DNA of 10,963 nucleotides from Pseudomonadota bacterium. Its GTDB lineage: Bacteria > Pseudomonadota > Alphaproteobacteria > Rhizobiales > Beijerinckiaceae. The stretch is from assembly GCA_023422485.1 (NCBI GenBank), contig JAGTAM010000699.1, positions 1 through 10,963 on the forward strand. The letters run 5' to 3'. Shown piece after piece: positions 1 through 7,739 of this stretch. Both the position numbers and the translations under genes were made by a program. The stretch's first letter is position 1; every line of letters starts with the position of its first letter. Below the pieces are notes generated by a model, which ran no database searches, was not told the origin of the DNA, and saw only the letters and a list, made by a program, of their open reading frames with translations.

Positions 1-402
1 GGCCCAGTCGCCGCGGCCGGCATCGTAGGCCGGCGCGATCTGCTTGATGGCGAAGGTGGCGGAGCGCACGAGATCGAACCGCATCTCGTCGCACTGGTAG
101 AAGCGAAGGCCCGAACCGCAGAGGAGGCCGCGCATCTGCTGCGCGACATCGGCGCCGGCATCCTGCTGGAATGCACCCGTCCGGACGAGGCGCGCCGCCC
201 GCAGAACCGAGACGTCGAGTTGGTGCTGGGCGAAAGCGAGGATCGACGCCTCCATGATCACCGTCACCAAGACGAAGAGCGGCAGGATGACGAGCGAAAG
301 TTCGACCGCGGCAATGCCGTCGACGTTACGGACGAACCGAGACCTCAGACTCTCTGATGCTGAACAGCGCCGGCGATGCGGGATGAGCTGAGAGGCTTTC
401 AA
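1..402 (-). CDS. TadE-like minor pseudopilin, 5' part (runs off left edge)
   Basis: The minus strand reads open without a stop from 402 to the window edge, giving 134 residues with a TadE/TadE-like arrangement. There is a basic N-terminus, then GIAAVE (about residues 29-34), then one hydrophobic helix (about 30-58), then a soluble part with two cysteines (95 and 104). A Gly followed by Glu at +5 matches the prepilin-peptidase cleavage site used by TadE/TadF pseudopilins. Known role of the family: minor components of the Flp/Tad tight-adherence pilus in the cell envelope. The start is uncertain. The frame has no ATG or GTG upstream of the helix, and an in-frame TGA lies further upstream, so I chose the TTG at 402-400. 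This gives a leader of about 29 residues with only a weak ribosome site. A downstream CTG (348-346) is the alternative. The gene diverges from the nar operon and has no evident functional link to it. Confidence 0.72.
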   Translation of the reverse strand, partial: MKASQLIPHRRRCSASESLRSRFVRNVDGIAAVELSLVILPLFVLVTVIMEASILAFAQHQLDVSVLRAARLVRTGAFQQDAGADVAQQMRGLLCGSGLRFYQCDEMRFDLVRSATFAIKQIAPAYDAGRGDWA

Positions 403-590
403 GGCTTGGACTTCGTCGATGCCGCTTCCCCCGCGGTCTCAGCACCACCGGGGCTTTTCCCCGATATGAGACGGGCTCGCTTGAACACGTTACGGCGACG
501 CGCCTTTATGCTCCGTGAATCCAATCGCGAAGACTGCACCGTCCGGCGACCTGCCATGCCTGTCGCGGCATGTGCGGAAGCATGCGGCTC

Positions 591-616
591 ATCAATTGAT
601 TGTGACCGCCCGCACA
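591..616. promoter_or_regulatory. Possible CRP/FNR-family operator: ATCAATTGAT next to TGTGA-N6-GCACA
   Basis: A perfect 10-base palindrome ATCAATTGAT (591-600) is immediately followed by TGTGA-CCGCCC-GCACA (601-616). The second element differs by one base from the E. coli CRP consensus TGTGA-N6-TCACA. The AT-rich palindrome stands out in the GC-rich surroundings. It sits more than 600 bases from the narK start and about 190 bases from the tadE-like start, so either gene or neither could be served. It may be chance. Confidence 0.2.
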
Positions 617-980
617 TGACCGATTTCGCCGGTCTTCGGCCAGATGCCGCGATCCTCATCACTTCGTCACCGGCAATCTAATCCTTTTCCATAAGGGTGA
701 GCCCATCATCCCGCGATCAAAGAGGGAAGCCGCCGGGATGCCGCTCCGATCGGGCGGTGGATTTGCAGGCGATGTGCGGCCGGGCTTCGATCGCGGCTGC
801 GAACAGCGCAGGGCGCCCGGCAACCCGCTCGGCCTGAGCGCCGAACATTCCTTCGCACCTCCAGAGCCTGCGATCGACCGGAGCGCGCCCCGGGTGGCCT
901 GTCATGGTCGAGGCGCTGGGGCGCCCCGGGATTTCCAGCCGGCGCCCTCGCAGCCGATCTCCATCTTCAGCCCGCCCGAC

Positions 981-1020
981 AAAATCTAAGCAGCGTTTTT
1001 AACATCCGATCTATATACAA
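981..1020. promoter_or_regulatory. AT-rich patch, possible core promoter region
   Basis: This 40-base patch includes GTTTTTAAC (995-1003) and TATATA (1012-1017), by far the most AT-rich stretch of the upstream region, and lies 220-260 bases before narK. I could not pair a -35 and a -10 hexamer at 16-18 base spacing, so no exact promoter is claimed. If transcription starts near here, the narK leader would be about 200 bases long and would include both downstream inverted repeats. Confidence 0.25.
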
Positions 1021-1049
1021 CCACTGCGATACAGGCTAGCATTCCCACA

Positions 1050-1078
1050 AGTCACCCTAATCGATAGTCGGGTGTACT
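1050..1078. repeat. Imperfect inverted repeat, operator-like
   Basis: The left arm AGTCACCC (1050-1057) pairs with the right arm GGGTGTACT (1070-1078) after one single-base bulge. The 12-base centre holds a further small palindrome, ATCGAT. It could be a dimeric regulator site or, in RNA, a hairpin in the narK leader. It does not match FNR, FixK, NarL or NorR consensus sites that I know. Function is unassigned. Confidence 0.35.
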
Positions 1079-1119
1079 GATCATACGCACGGTCGTCTGC
1101 GCAGAAATCACTGCAAGCT

Positions 1120-1142
1120 GCGCCTTTATGCCAGGAAGGCGC
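1120..1142 (+). repeat. Hairpin in the narK leader (7-bp stem, 9-base loop)
   Basis: GCGCCTT (1120-1126) and AAGGCGC (1136-1142) are perfect reverse complements around a 9-base loop. The right arm also overlaps the 10-base palindrome AGGCGCGCCT (1137-1146), so two alternative structures compete. No T-run follows, so this is not a typical Rho-independent terminator. It ends 97 bases before the narK start. It could be a leader regulatory hairpin, an operator or a chance structure. Confidence 0.4.
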
Positions 1143-1239
1143 GCCTAAACCGTCACGCCTGCGAAACATACTCGCGGAGAGCCATTTCACACGTCTGCCT
1201 TACGCGCCCATTCGGCAAGCTCGGACCGGAGAAACGCCT

Positions 1240-3963
1240 GTGGCAACATTGGTCACCTCGCCAAGCGGCACAGACGAAAAAGCCAATCAGGTTCTCTGGA
1301 CAAGCACCGCGGCCTTCACGGCCAGCTTCGCGGTCTGGACGATCTTTGCCATCATCGGCATCGGGATCAAGGACGAGCTGGGGCTGTCCGAGAGCCAGTT
1401 CGGACTTCTCGTCGGCACCCCGATCCTGTCCGGTTCCGCATCGCGGCTGTTTCTCGGCATGTGGTCCGACCGCTACGGCGGCCGCAAGATCTTCGCCGCG
1501 CTCATGTTCATCTCGGCGGCTGCCACCTACGCTCTGATCTGGGCCGACAGTTACTTGACGATGCTGCTCGCCGGCCTCGTCGTCGGGCTGGCCGGGGGCA
1601 CCTTCTCCGTCGGCGTCCCTTACGTTTCGCGCTTCTTCTCGCCGGAACGGCAGGGCACCGCGCTCGGCATCTTCGGAGCCGGCAATGTCGGCGCGGCCGT
1701 GACCAAGTTCCTCGCGCCCTTCGTCATGGTCGCCATGGGCTGGCGCGGCGTCGCCGAGGTCTGGGCGGCGGGCCTCGCCATCACCGCGGTGCTGTTCCTG
1801 CTCCTCACCCGGGACGAGCCGCGCAGCGCCGCCGACGCCCAAGCGGCGCGCGAGCCGTTCCTGGCCCAGTTCAAGGTGCTCGTCCACGCCCAGGTCTGGC
1901 GCTTCTCGCTGTATTACTTCTTCGTCTTCGGCGGCTTCGTCGCGCTGGCACTGTGGCTGCCGCATTATCTCGTCGCGACCTACGGGCTGTCCCTGTCCTC
2001 GGCCGGCATGCTGGCGGCCTTCTACTCGGTGCCCGCCAGCCTGTTCCGCATCTATGGCGGCGTGCTGTCCGACCGCTACGGCGCCCGCGCGGTGCTCTAC
2101 TGGACCTTCGGCGTGGGCATCCTGTCCACCTTCATGCTGTCCTATCCGCCCACCACCTACATCATCGAGGGAATCCGCGAGCCGATCCGCTTCTCGACGA
2201 GCCTGGGACTCATCCCGTTCCTCGTCATCATGTTCGTGCTCGGCTTCTTCATGAGCCTCGGCAAGGCCGCCGTGTTCAAGCATGTGCCGGTCTATTACCC
2301 GCACGACGTCGGCGCGGTCAGCGGGCTCGTCGGGATGATCGGCGGCCTCGGCGGCTTCCTCCTGCCGGTTGCCTTCGGCGTCCTGGAGGACCTGACGGGC
2401 GTGCGAACCGCCTGTTTCGCGCTGCTGTTCCTCGTCGTCACGGCCTCGCTCATCTGGATGCACGTGTCGATCCAGAGGATGGAACAGGCGGCGGCGCGGC
2501 CGGGAGCGCCGATCGGCGCGCCCGCACGCCCCGTCGGCACCGTGCGCGACATCCCGGCGCCCGACGAGCGCCGTCGCCCCGAACCGGAGGCGCAGGACGC
2601 GCACCTCCTGACGGACTGGCGACCGGAAGATCCGCAATTCTGGGAGAGCACGGGGCGCGCCATCGCCCGGCGCAACCTCTGGATCTCGACCTATTGCCTC
2701 GCGCTCGCCTTCGCCGTCTGGCAGCTCTGGAGCATCGTCGTGGCCTGGCTGCCGGCGGCGGGCTTCCAGTTCACGTCCAATCAGCTCTTCTGGCTGGCGG
2801 CGGCGCCGGGGATCTCCGGCGCGACGCTGCGCATCTTCTACTCGTTCCTCGTGCCGGTCTTCGGCGGACGCCTGTGGACGGCGCTCTCGACCGGCACGCT
2901 CCTCATCCCCGCCTTCGGCATCGGCTACGCCGTCCAGAACCCGCAGACGCCCTACCTGATCTTCCTGACGCTGGCGCTCCTGTGCGGCTTCGGCGGCGGC
3001 AACTTCGCCTCGTCGGTCGCCAACATCTCCTTCTTCTTCCCGAAGCGCGAGAAGGGCCGTGCGCTCGCGATCAATTCGGGTATCGGCAATCTCGGCGTCA
3101 GCGTGATGCAGCTCGCCGTTCCCATCGTCGTCTCGATGAGCCTGTTCGGCGCTCTCTCAGGAAACCCGCAGACCACGCCCGACGGCGCCACGATCTGGCT
3201 GCAGAACGCCGGCTTCCTGTGGGTGCCGCTGATCGGGGCCGGCGTCATCGCCGCCTGGATCGGCATGAACGACATCGCCTCGGCCAAGGCGTCCTTCAGC
3301 GAACAGATGGTGATCTTCCGCCACCTGCACACCTGGGTGATGTGCTGGCTCTACACCGGCACCTTCGGCACCTTCATCGGGATGTCGGCCGCGTTCCCGC
3401 TCCTGACGCGGCTGGTCTTTCCCGAGGTCAGCGCTCTGCACTACGCCTTCATCGGTCCCCTGGTCGGCGCCCTGTCGCGCGCCTTCTCGGGCGGGTTGTC
3501 GGACCGGCTCGGCGGCGAGCGCGTGACCCTCTGGGTCTTCGTCTCGATGATCGTCTTCGCGCTGCTCCTGATCTGGGCGCTCGAGATCCGGAGCTTCCCG
3601 CTCTTCTTCGCCATGACGCTGCTGCTCTTCTTCTCGAGCGGCGTCGGCAACGCCTCGACCTTCCAGATGGTGCCGGGGATCATGGCGCGGGTCGTCGAGG
3701 CCGAAGCACCGCAGGCGAGCGCCGAGCAGCGGCGCCGCAAGGCGGACGGCGAGAGCGCGGCCATCACCGGCTTCATCTCGGCCATCGCGGCCTATGGCGG
3801 CTTCTTCATCCCCAAAGCGTTCGGGACCTCGATCGATATCTCCGGAAGTGCCGACGCGGCGCTCTACGGCTTCGCCGCCTTCTTCATCACCTGCGCCGCG
3901 GCCACGTGGTTCTTCTACACCGGCCCGCGCGGGCTCTTCCGGACGACGGAGCGACGGGCATGA
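1240..3963 (+). CDS. narK: Fused NarK1-NarK2 nitrate/nitrite transporter
   Basis: This 907-residue major facilitator protein is two complete NarK units in tandem (roughly 1-415 and 475-907), joined by a charged, Pro-rich linker (about 416-470). A single NarK is about 430-470 residues, so about 24 membrane helices are expected in the inner membrane. The first half has the NarK1-type signature (GLAGGTFSVGV near 116-126, then GIFGAGNVGAA) and GGLGGFLLP near 368-376. The second half has the NarK2-type signature (GGGNFASSVANISFFFPKREKG near 585-606, GIGNLGVSVMQ) and AAYGGFFIPKAFG near 850. Each half keeps two helix arginines likely to bind substrate: R69 and R270, then R531 and R747. By family knowledge the NarK1 half is a nitrate/proton symporter and the NarK2 half a nitrate/nitrite exchanger, feeding cytoplasmic NarG and removing nitrite. 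GTG start with GGAG 8 bases upstream (1228-1231). Its TGA overlaps the narG ATG. Confidence 0.95.
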   Translation: MATLVTSPSGTDEKANQVLWTSTAAFTASFAVWTIFAIIGIGIKDELGLSESQFGLLVGTPILSGSASRLFLGMWSDRYGGRKIFAALMFISAAATYALIWADSYLTMLLAGLVVGLAGGTFSVGVPYVSRFFSPERQGTALGIFGAGNVGAAVTKFLAPFVMVAMGWRGVAEVWAAGLAITAVLFLLLTRDEPRSAADAQAAREPFLAQFKVLVHAQVWRFSLYYFFVFGGFVALALWLPHYLVATYGLSLSSAGMLAAFYSVPASLFRIYGGVLSDRYGARAVLYWTFGVGILSTFMLSYPPTTYIIEGIREPIRFSTSLGLIPFLVIMFVLGFFMSLGKAAVFKHVPVYYPHDVGAVSGLVGMIGGLGGFLLPVAFGVLEDLTGVRTACFALLFLVVTASLIWMHVSIQRMEQAAARPGAPIGAPARPVGTVRDIPAPDERRRPEPEAQDAHLLTDWRPEDPQFWESTGRAIARRNLWISTYCLALAFAVWQLWSIVVAWLPAAGFQFTSNQLFWLAAAPGISGATLRIFYSFLVPVFGGRLWTALSTGTLLIPAFGIGYAVQNPQTPYLIFLTLALLCGFGGGNFASSVANISFFFPKREKGRALAINSGIGNLGVSVMQLAVPIVVSMSLFGALSGNPQTTPDGATIWLQNAGFLWVPLIGAGVIAAWIGMNDIASAKASFSEQMVIFRHLHTWVMCWLYTGTFGTFIGMSAAFPLLTRLVFPEVSALHYAFIGPLVGALSRAFSGGLSDRLGGERVTLWVFVSMIVFALLLIWALEIRSFPLFFAMTLLLFFSSGVGNASTFQMVPGIMARVVEAEAPQASAEQRRRKADGESAAITGFISAIAAYGGFFIPKAFGTSIDISGSADAALYGFAAFFITCAAATWFFYTGPRGLFRTTERRA

Positions 3964-6900
3964 GCCACTTCCTCGACCGCCTGACCTTCTTCCGACAGCA
4001 CCGCGAAACCTTCTCCGACGGCTGGGGCGTCGCCACCGACGAGCCGCGCGCCTGGGAGAACACCTATCGAAAGCGCTGGGCCTCGGACAAGATCGTCCGC
4101 TCCACCCACGGCGTGAACTGCACCGGCTCCTGCTCGTGGAAGATCTACGTCAAGGGCGGGATCGTCACCTGGGAGACGCAGCAGACCGACTATCCCCGCA
4201 CGCGGCCCGACCTGCCCAACCACGAGCCGCGCGGCTGCCCGCGGGGCGCGAGCTATAGTTGGTATCTCTACTCGGGAACGCGCATCAAATACCCGCTCGT
4301 GCGCGCCCGGATGCTGAAGGCGTGGCGCGAGGCCCGCGCCAAGCTCGGGCCGGTCGATGCCTGGCGGAAGATCGTCACGGACGGTGAGACCCGCGCCGCT
4401 TGGGTGACGCGCCGGGGACGCGGCGGCTTCGTGCGGGCGACCTGGGACGAGGTCGCCGACATCATCGCGGCGGCCAACATCCACACGATCAAGGAATACG
4501 GACCCGACCGCATCGCCGGCTTCTCGCCGATTCCCGCCATGTCGATGGTCTCCTACGCCGCGGGCACGCGCTACCTGTCGCTGATCGGCGCCACGTCCTT
4601 GAGCTTCTACGATTGGTATTGCGACCTGCCGCCGTCCTCGCCGCAGACCTGGGGCGAGCAGACCGACGTTCCGGAGAGCGCCGACTGGTACAATGCCGGC
4701 TTCCTGCTGGTCTGGGGATCGAACATCCCGCAGACTCGCTCGCCGGACGCCCACTTCTACACGGAGGCCCGCTACAAGGGCACGAAGAGCGTCGTCATCT
4801 CGCCCGATTACAGCGAGGCCTGCAAGTTCGCCGACCTCTGGCTGCACCCGAAGCAGGGCACCGACGCGGCGCTGGCGCTCGCCCTCGGCCACATCGTCCT
4901 GAAGGAATTCTACATCGACCGGCAGGTGCCGTACTTCCAAGATTACGCGCGGCGCTTCAGCGACATGCCGTTCCTAGTGAAGCTGGTCGAGCGGGAGGGG
5001 CGGTTGCTCCCCGACCGCTTCCTGCGCGCCGCCGACTTCGCGGACAGCCTCGGCGAGGCGGCGAACCCGGACTGGAAGACGGTGGCGCTCGATCAGGACG
5101 GGGGCATCGTCTGCCCGCGCGGCTCCGCCGGCTTTCGCTGGGGCGATCCCGGCAAGTGGAACCTGGAGGAGACCGACGGCGCCGGCGCACCGGCTCGCCT
5201 ACGCCTGTCGCTCGCCGGCATCGAGGACCGGCTGGCGCCGGTCTCGTTTCCCTATTTCGGCGGCATCGCGCCGGGAGGCTTCGTCGCCACCGATCATCCC
5301 GAGGTGCTGAGCCGCCTCGTGCCCCTGCGCCGGGTCGCGCTGAAGGATGGCGAGGCGCTTGCGGCCACGGTCTTCGATCTGCTCTGCGCCAATTACGGCG
5401 TCGACCGCGGTCTCGGTGGGGACGATGTCGCGGCGAGCTACGACGACGACGTGCCGTTCAGCCCGGCCTGGGCGGAGCGCATCTGCGGCGTGCCGCGGCA
5501 GGCGATCCTGCAGACCGCGCGGGAATTCGCCGAGACCGCCGAGAAGACCGATGGGCGCGCCATGGCCATCGTCGGGGCCGGGCTCAACCAATGGTACCAC
5601 ATGGACATGAGCTATCGCGGCATCATCGCGCTGCTCATCCTGTGCGGCTGCGTCGGCAAATCGGGCGGCGGCTGGGCGCATTATGTCGGGCAGGAGAAGC
5701 TTCGCCCTCAGACCGGCTGGCTGCCGCTGGCCTTCGCCCTCGATTGGGTGCGCCCGCCGCGCCAGATGAACGGGACGTCGTTCTTCTACGCGCATTCCGA
5801 CCAATGGCGCTACGAGACGCTCGCCGTCTCCGACATCCTCTCGCCGACGGCGCCCCCCGGCGACTGGTCGGGCTCGATGCTCGACTACAACCTGCGTGCG
5901 GTGCGCATGGGCTGGCTCCCGTCCGCTCCGCAGCTCGACACCAATCCGCTGGCGCTGGCCCGCAGCCTGGAGGCGCGGGGCGAGGACCCCGCCACGGCCC
6001 TGCCGCGCCTCTTGAAGTCGGGCGAGGTCAAGTTCGCCATGGCAGATCCAGATGCGCCGCAGAACTGGCCGCGCAACATGTTCTTCTGGCGCTCCAACGT
6101 GCTGGGTGCCAGCGGCAAGGGGCACGAATACTTCCTCAAGCACCTCGTCGGCTCCTCGCACGGCGTCGTCGGGACCGAGGACGGCATCCGGCCGGACGAG
6201 GTCGTGTGGCGGGAGGAAGCGCCCAAGGGCAAGCTCGACCTGATGGTCAACATCGACTTCCGCATGTCGACCACAAGCCTCTATTCCGACATCGTCCTGC
6301 CGACGGCGACTTGGTACGAGAAGCACGACCTCAACACTTCGGACATGCATCCCTTCATCCACCCGCTGACGGCCGCGGTGGATCCGGTCTGGGAGGCCCG
6401 CAGCGACTGGGACATCTTCCGCACCATTGCCCAGACCTTCTCCCGCCTCTGCGAGGGCGAACTCGGCGTCGAAAAGGACATCGTCCTCAACCCGATCCAG
6501 CACGACAGCGCCGCCGAACTCGCCCAGCCCTACGCCCCGCTCGATTGGGGCCGCGGCGAGACGGAGCCGGTGCCGGGGCGGACCATGGCGTCGATCGCCG
6601 TGGTGGAGCGCGACTATCCCGCGACCTACGAGCGGTTCACCGCCATCGGCCCCAAGCTCGATACGCTCGGCAACGGCGGCAAGGGCCTGGAATGGAACAC
6701 CCAGGCCGAGGTGGCCCAGCTCGGCACGCTGAACGGCCGCGTCGAGACCGGGCCGGCGGCGGGACGGCCGAAGGTCCTGACCGACATCGATGCCTGCGAG
6801 ACGATCCTGATGCTCGCGCCCGAGACCAACGGACAGGTCGCGGTCAAGGCGTGGGAGGCCCTGAGCCGGGCGACCGGACGCGACCACGCTCACCTCGCGG

Positions 6901-7739
6901 CCGGCAAGGAGGAGGAGAAGATCCGCTTCCGCGACGTCGTGGCCCAACCGCGCAAGATCATCTCCTCGCCGACCTGGTCGGGGATCGAGAGCGAGAAGGT
7001 CTGCTACAGCGCCGGCTATACCAATGTTCACGAGCTCATCCCCTGGCGCACCCTGACGGGGCGGCAGCAGCTCTTCCTCGACCACCCATGGATGCTGGCC
7101 TTCGGCGAGGGCTTCGTGACGTGGCGACCGCCGATCGACACCAGGACCGTGGCGCAGGTCGCCGGCAAGCTGCCGAACGGCCACCCCGAAATTCAGCTCA
7201 ACATCCTCACGCCGCACCAGAAATGGGGAATTCACTCCAGCTATACCGAGAACCTCCTGCTGCTCAGCCTCAACCGCGGCGGGCCGACGATCTGGGTCAG
7301 CGAGGTCGATGCCCGCAAGGCCGGGATCGAGGACAACGACTGGATCGAAGCCTTCAACGTCAACGGAGCCGTGACCGCCCGCGCGATCGTCTCCCAGCGC
7401 ATCATGGAGGGTTCAGCGATCATGTATCACGCGCAGGAAAAGCTCGTGAATACGGTCGGGTCCGAGATCACCAATCAGCGCGGCGGGGTGCACAACTCCA
7501 TCACGCGCATCAACATGAAGCCGACGCACATGATCGGCGGCTACGTCCAGTTCGCCTACGGCTTCAACTATTACGGAACCGTCGGCGCCAACCGCGATGA
7601 ATTCGTCATCATCCGCAAGATGAACCACGTCAACTGGTTCGACAAAGCCGTCGACGACACGTTCAACACGCAAGGGACCGCCGATTGGGGCGGGCACGGC
7701 GCCACATCGACCACCAAGTCGAAGGAGACGGCGGCATGA
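3960..7739 (+). CDS. narG: Respiratory nitrate reductase alpha subunit (Mo-bisMGD)
   Basis: The 1259-residue product matches E. coli NarG (1247) nearly end to end from memory of that sequence. It reduces nitrate to nitrite on the cytoplasmic face of the membrane. The FS0 [4Fe-4S] site has the NarG-type H-x3-C-x3-C-x34-C pattern (His50, Cys54, Cys58, Cys93). The Mo ligand Asp222 lies in YCDLPP. The N-terminal MSHFLDRLTFFRQHRETF resembles the vestigial Tat-like start of cytoplasmic NarG and has no export h-region. Conserved blocks such as GFSPIPAMSM, WGEQTDVPESADWY, SGGGWAHYVGQEKLRPQTGW, NTSDMHPFIHP and THMIGGY run through the molybdopterin domains. The frame stays open far upstream inside narK, but the ATG at 3960 has a GGAG 8 bases before it (3948-3951), lies in a 4-base overlap with the narK stop and gives the family N-terminus. 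It overlaps narH by 4 bases. Confidence 0.98.
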   Translation: MSHFLDRLTFFRQHRETFSDGWGVATDEPRAWENTYRKRWASDKIVRSTHGVNCTGSCSWKIYVKGGIVTWETQQTDYPRTRPDLPNHEPRGCPRGASYSWYLYSGTRIKYPLVRARMLKAWREARAKLGPVDAWRKIVTDGETRAAWVTRRGRGGFVRATWDEVADIIAAANIHTIKEYGPDRIAGFSPIPAMSMVSYAAGTRYLSLIGATSLSFYDWYCDLPPSSPQTWGEQTDVPESADWYNAGFLLVWGSNIPQTRSPDAHFYTEARYKGTKSVVISPDYSEACKFADLWLHPKQGTDAALALALGHIVLKEFYIDRQVPYFQDYARRFSDMPFLVKLVEREGRLLPDRFLRAADFADSLGEAANPDWKTVALDQDGGIVCPRGSAGFRWGDPGKWNLEETDGAGAPARLRLSLAGIEDRLAPVSFPYFGGIAPGGFVATDHPEVLSRLVPLRRVALKDGEALAATVFDLLCANYGVDRGLGGDDVAASYDDDVPFSPAWAERICGVPRQAILQTAREFAETAEKTDGRAMAIVGAGLNQWYHMDMSYRGIIALLILCGCVGKSGGGWAHYVGQEKLRPQTGWLPLAFALDWVRPPRQMNGTSFFYAHSDQWRYETLAVSDILSPTAPPGDWSGSMLDYNLRAVRMGWLPSAPQLDTNPLALARSLEARGEDPATALPRLLKSGEVKFAMADPDAPQNWPRNMFFWRSNVLGASGKGHEYFLKHLVGSSHGVVGTEDGIRPDEVVWREEAPKGKLDLMVNIDFRMSTTSLYSDIVLPTATWYEKHDLNTSDMHPFIHPLTAAVDPVWEARSDWDIFRTIAQTFSRLCEGELGVEKDIVLNPIQHDSAAELAQPYAPLDWGRGETEPVPGRTMASIAVVERDYPATYERFTAIGPKLDTLGNGGKGLEWNTQAEVAQLGTLNGRVETGPAAGRPKVLTDIDACETILMLAPETNGQVAVKAWEALSRATGRDHAHLAAGKEEEKIRFRDVVAQPRKIISSPTWSGIESEKVCYSAGYTNVHELIPWRTLTGRQQLFLDHPWMLAFGEGFVTWRPPIDTRTVAQVAGKLPNGHPEIQLNILTPHQKWGIHSSYTENLLLLSLNRGGPTIWVSEVDARKAGIEDNDWIEAFNVNGAVTARAIVSQRIMEGSAIMYHAQEKLVNTVGSEITNQRGGVHNSITRINMKPTHMIGGYVQFAYGFNYYGTVGANRDEFVIIRKMNHVNWFDKAVDDTFNTQGTADWGGHGATSTTKSKETAA

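Larger units (their letters stand above)
403..1239. other. Intergenic region between divergent tadE-like gene and nar operon
   Basis: About 840 bases without a gene I can support. Short open frames on both strands (for example 376-681 plus, 399-662 minus, 738-989 plus) lack recognisable domains and convincing ribosome sites, and their translations are rich in Arg, Ala, Pro and Gly, as expected of GC-rich non-coding frames. The last 250 bases are clearly more AT-rich than the flanking genes and contain two inverted repeats (entries at 1050 and 1120). The promoters for both divergent transcripts must lie here. No tRNA, rRNA, IS end or terminator was recognised. I searched by eye for FNR/FixK/DNR boxes and found only isolated half-sites. 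Confidence 0.6.

Noticed and set aside
376..681. Overlapping short frames on both strands (101 residues plus, 87 residues minus)
   Set aside because: Neither resembles a known family; they overlap each other and the tadE-like start, and neither has a clear ribosome site.
885..930. Direct repeat GCGCCCCGGG (885-894 and 921-930) and a 5-bp hairpin at 912-925
   Set aside because: Short GC-only repeats are expected by chance at this composition.
738..989. 83-residue plus-strand open frame in the intergenic region
   Set aside because: No domain recognised, a purine-rich stretch only at poor spacing (about 12 bases), and a Pro/Arg/Gly composition typical of non-coding GC-rich DNA.
1075..1081. TACTGAT as a possible NarL heptamer
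   Set aside because: It matches only the loosest heptamer consensus and has no partner in a 7-2-7 arrangement.
1153..2637. 494-residue open frame on the minus strand opposite narK
   Set aside because: Its translation is low-complexity (Asp/Glu/His/Arg/Gly-rich), as expected antisense to a GC-rich membrane protein gene. The plus strand has unmistakable NarK motifs.
1461..3959. Upstream extension of the narG reading frame through narK
   Set aside because: Open only because of GC content. The translation is Arg/Leu-rich nonsense until the family N-terminus at 3960, which has its own ribosome site.
5199..7235. 678-residue open frame on the minus strand opposite narG
   Set aside because: Shadow of narG caused by strong GC bias at codon third positions; no recognisable domain, and NarG conservation explains the sequence.
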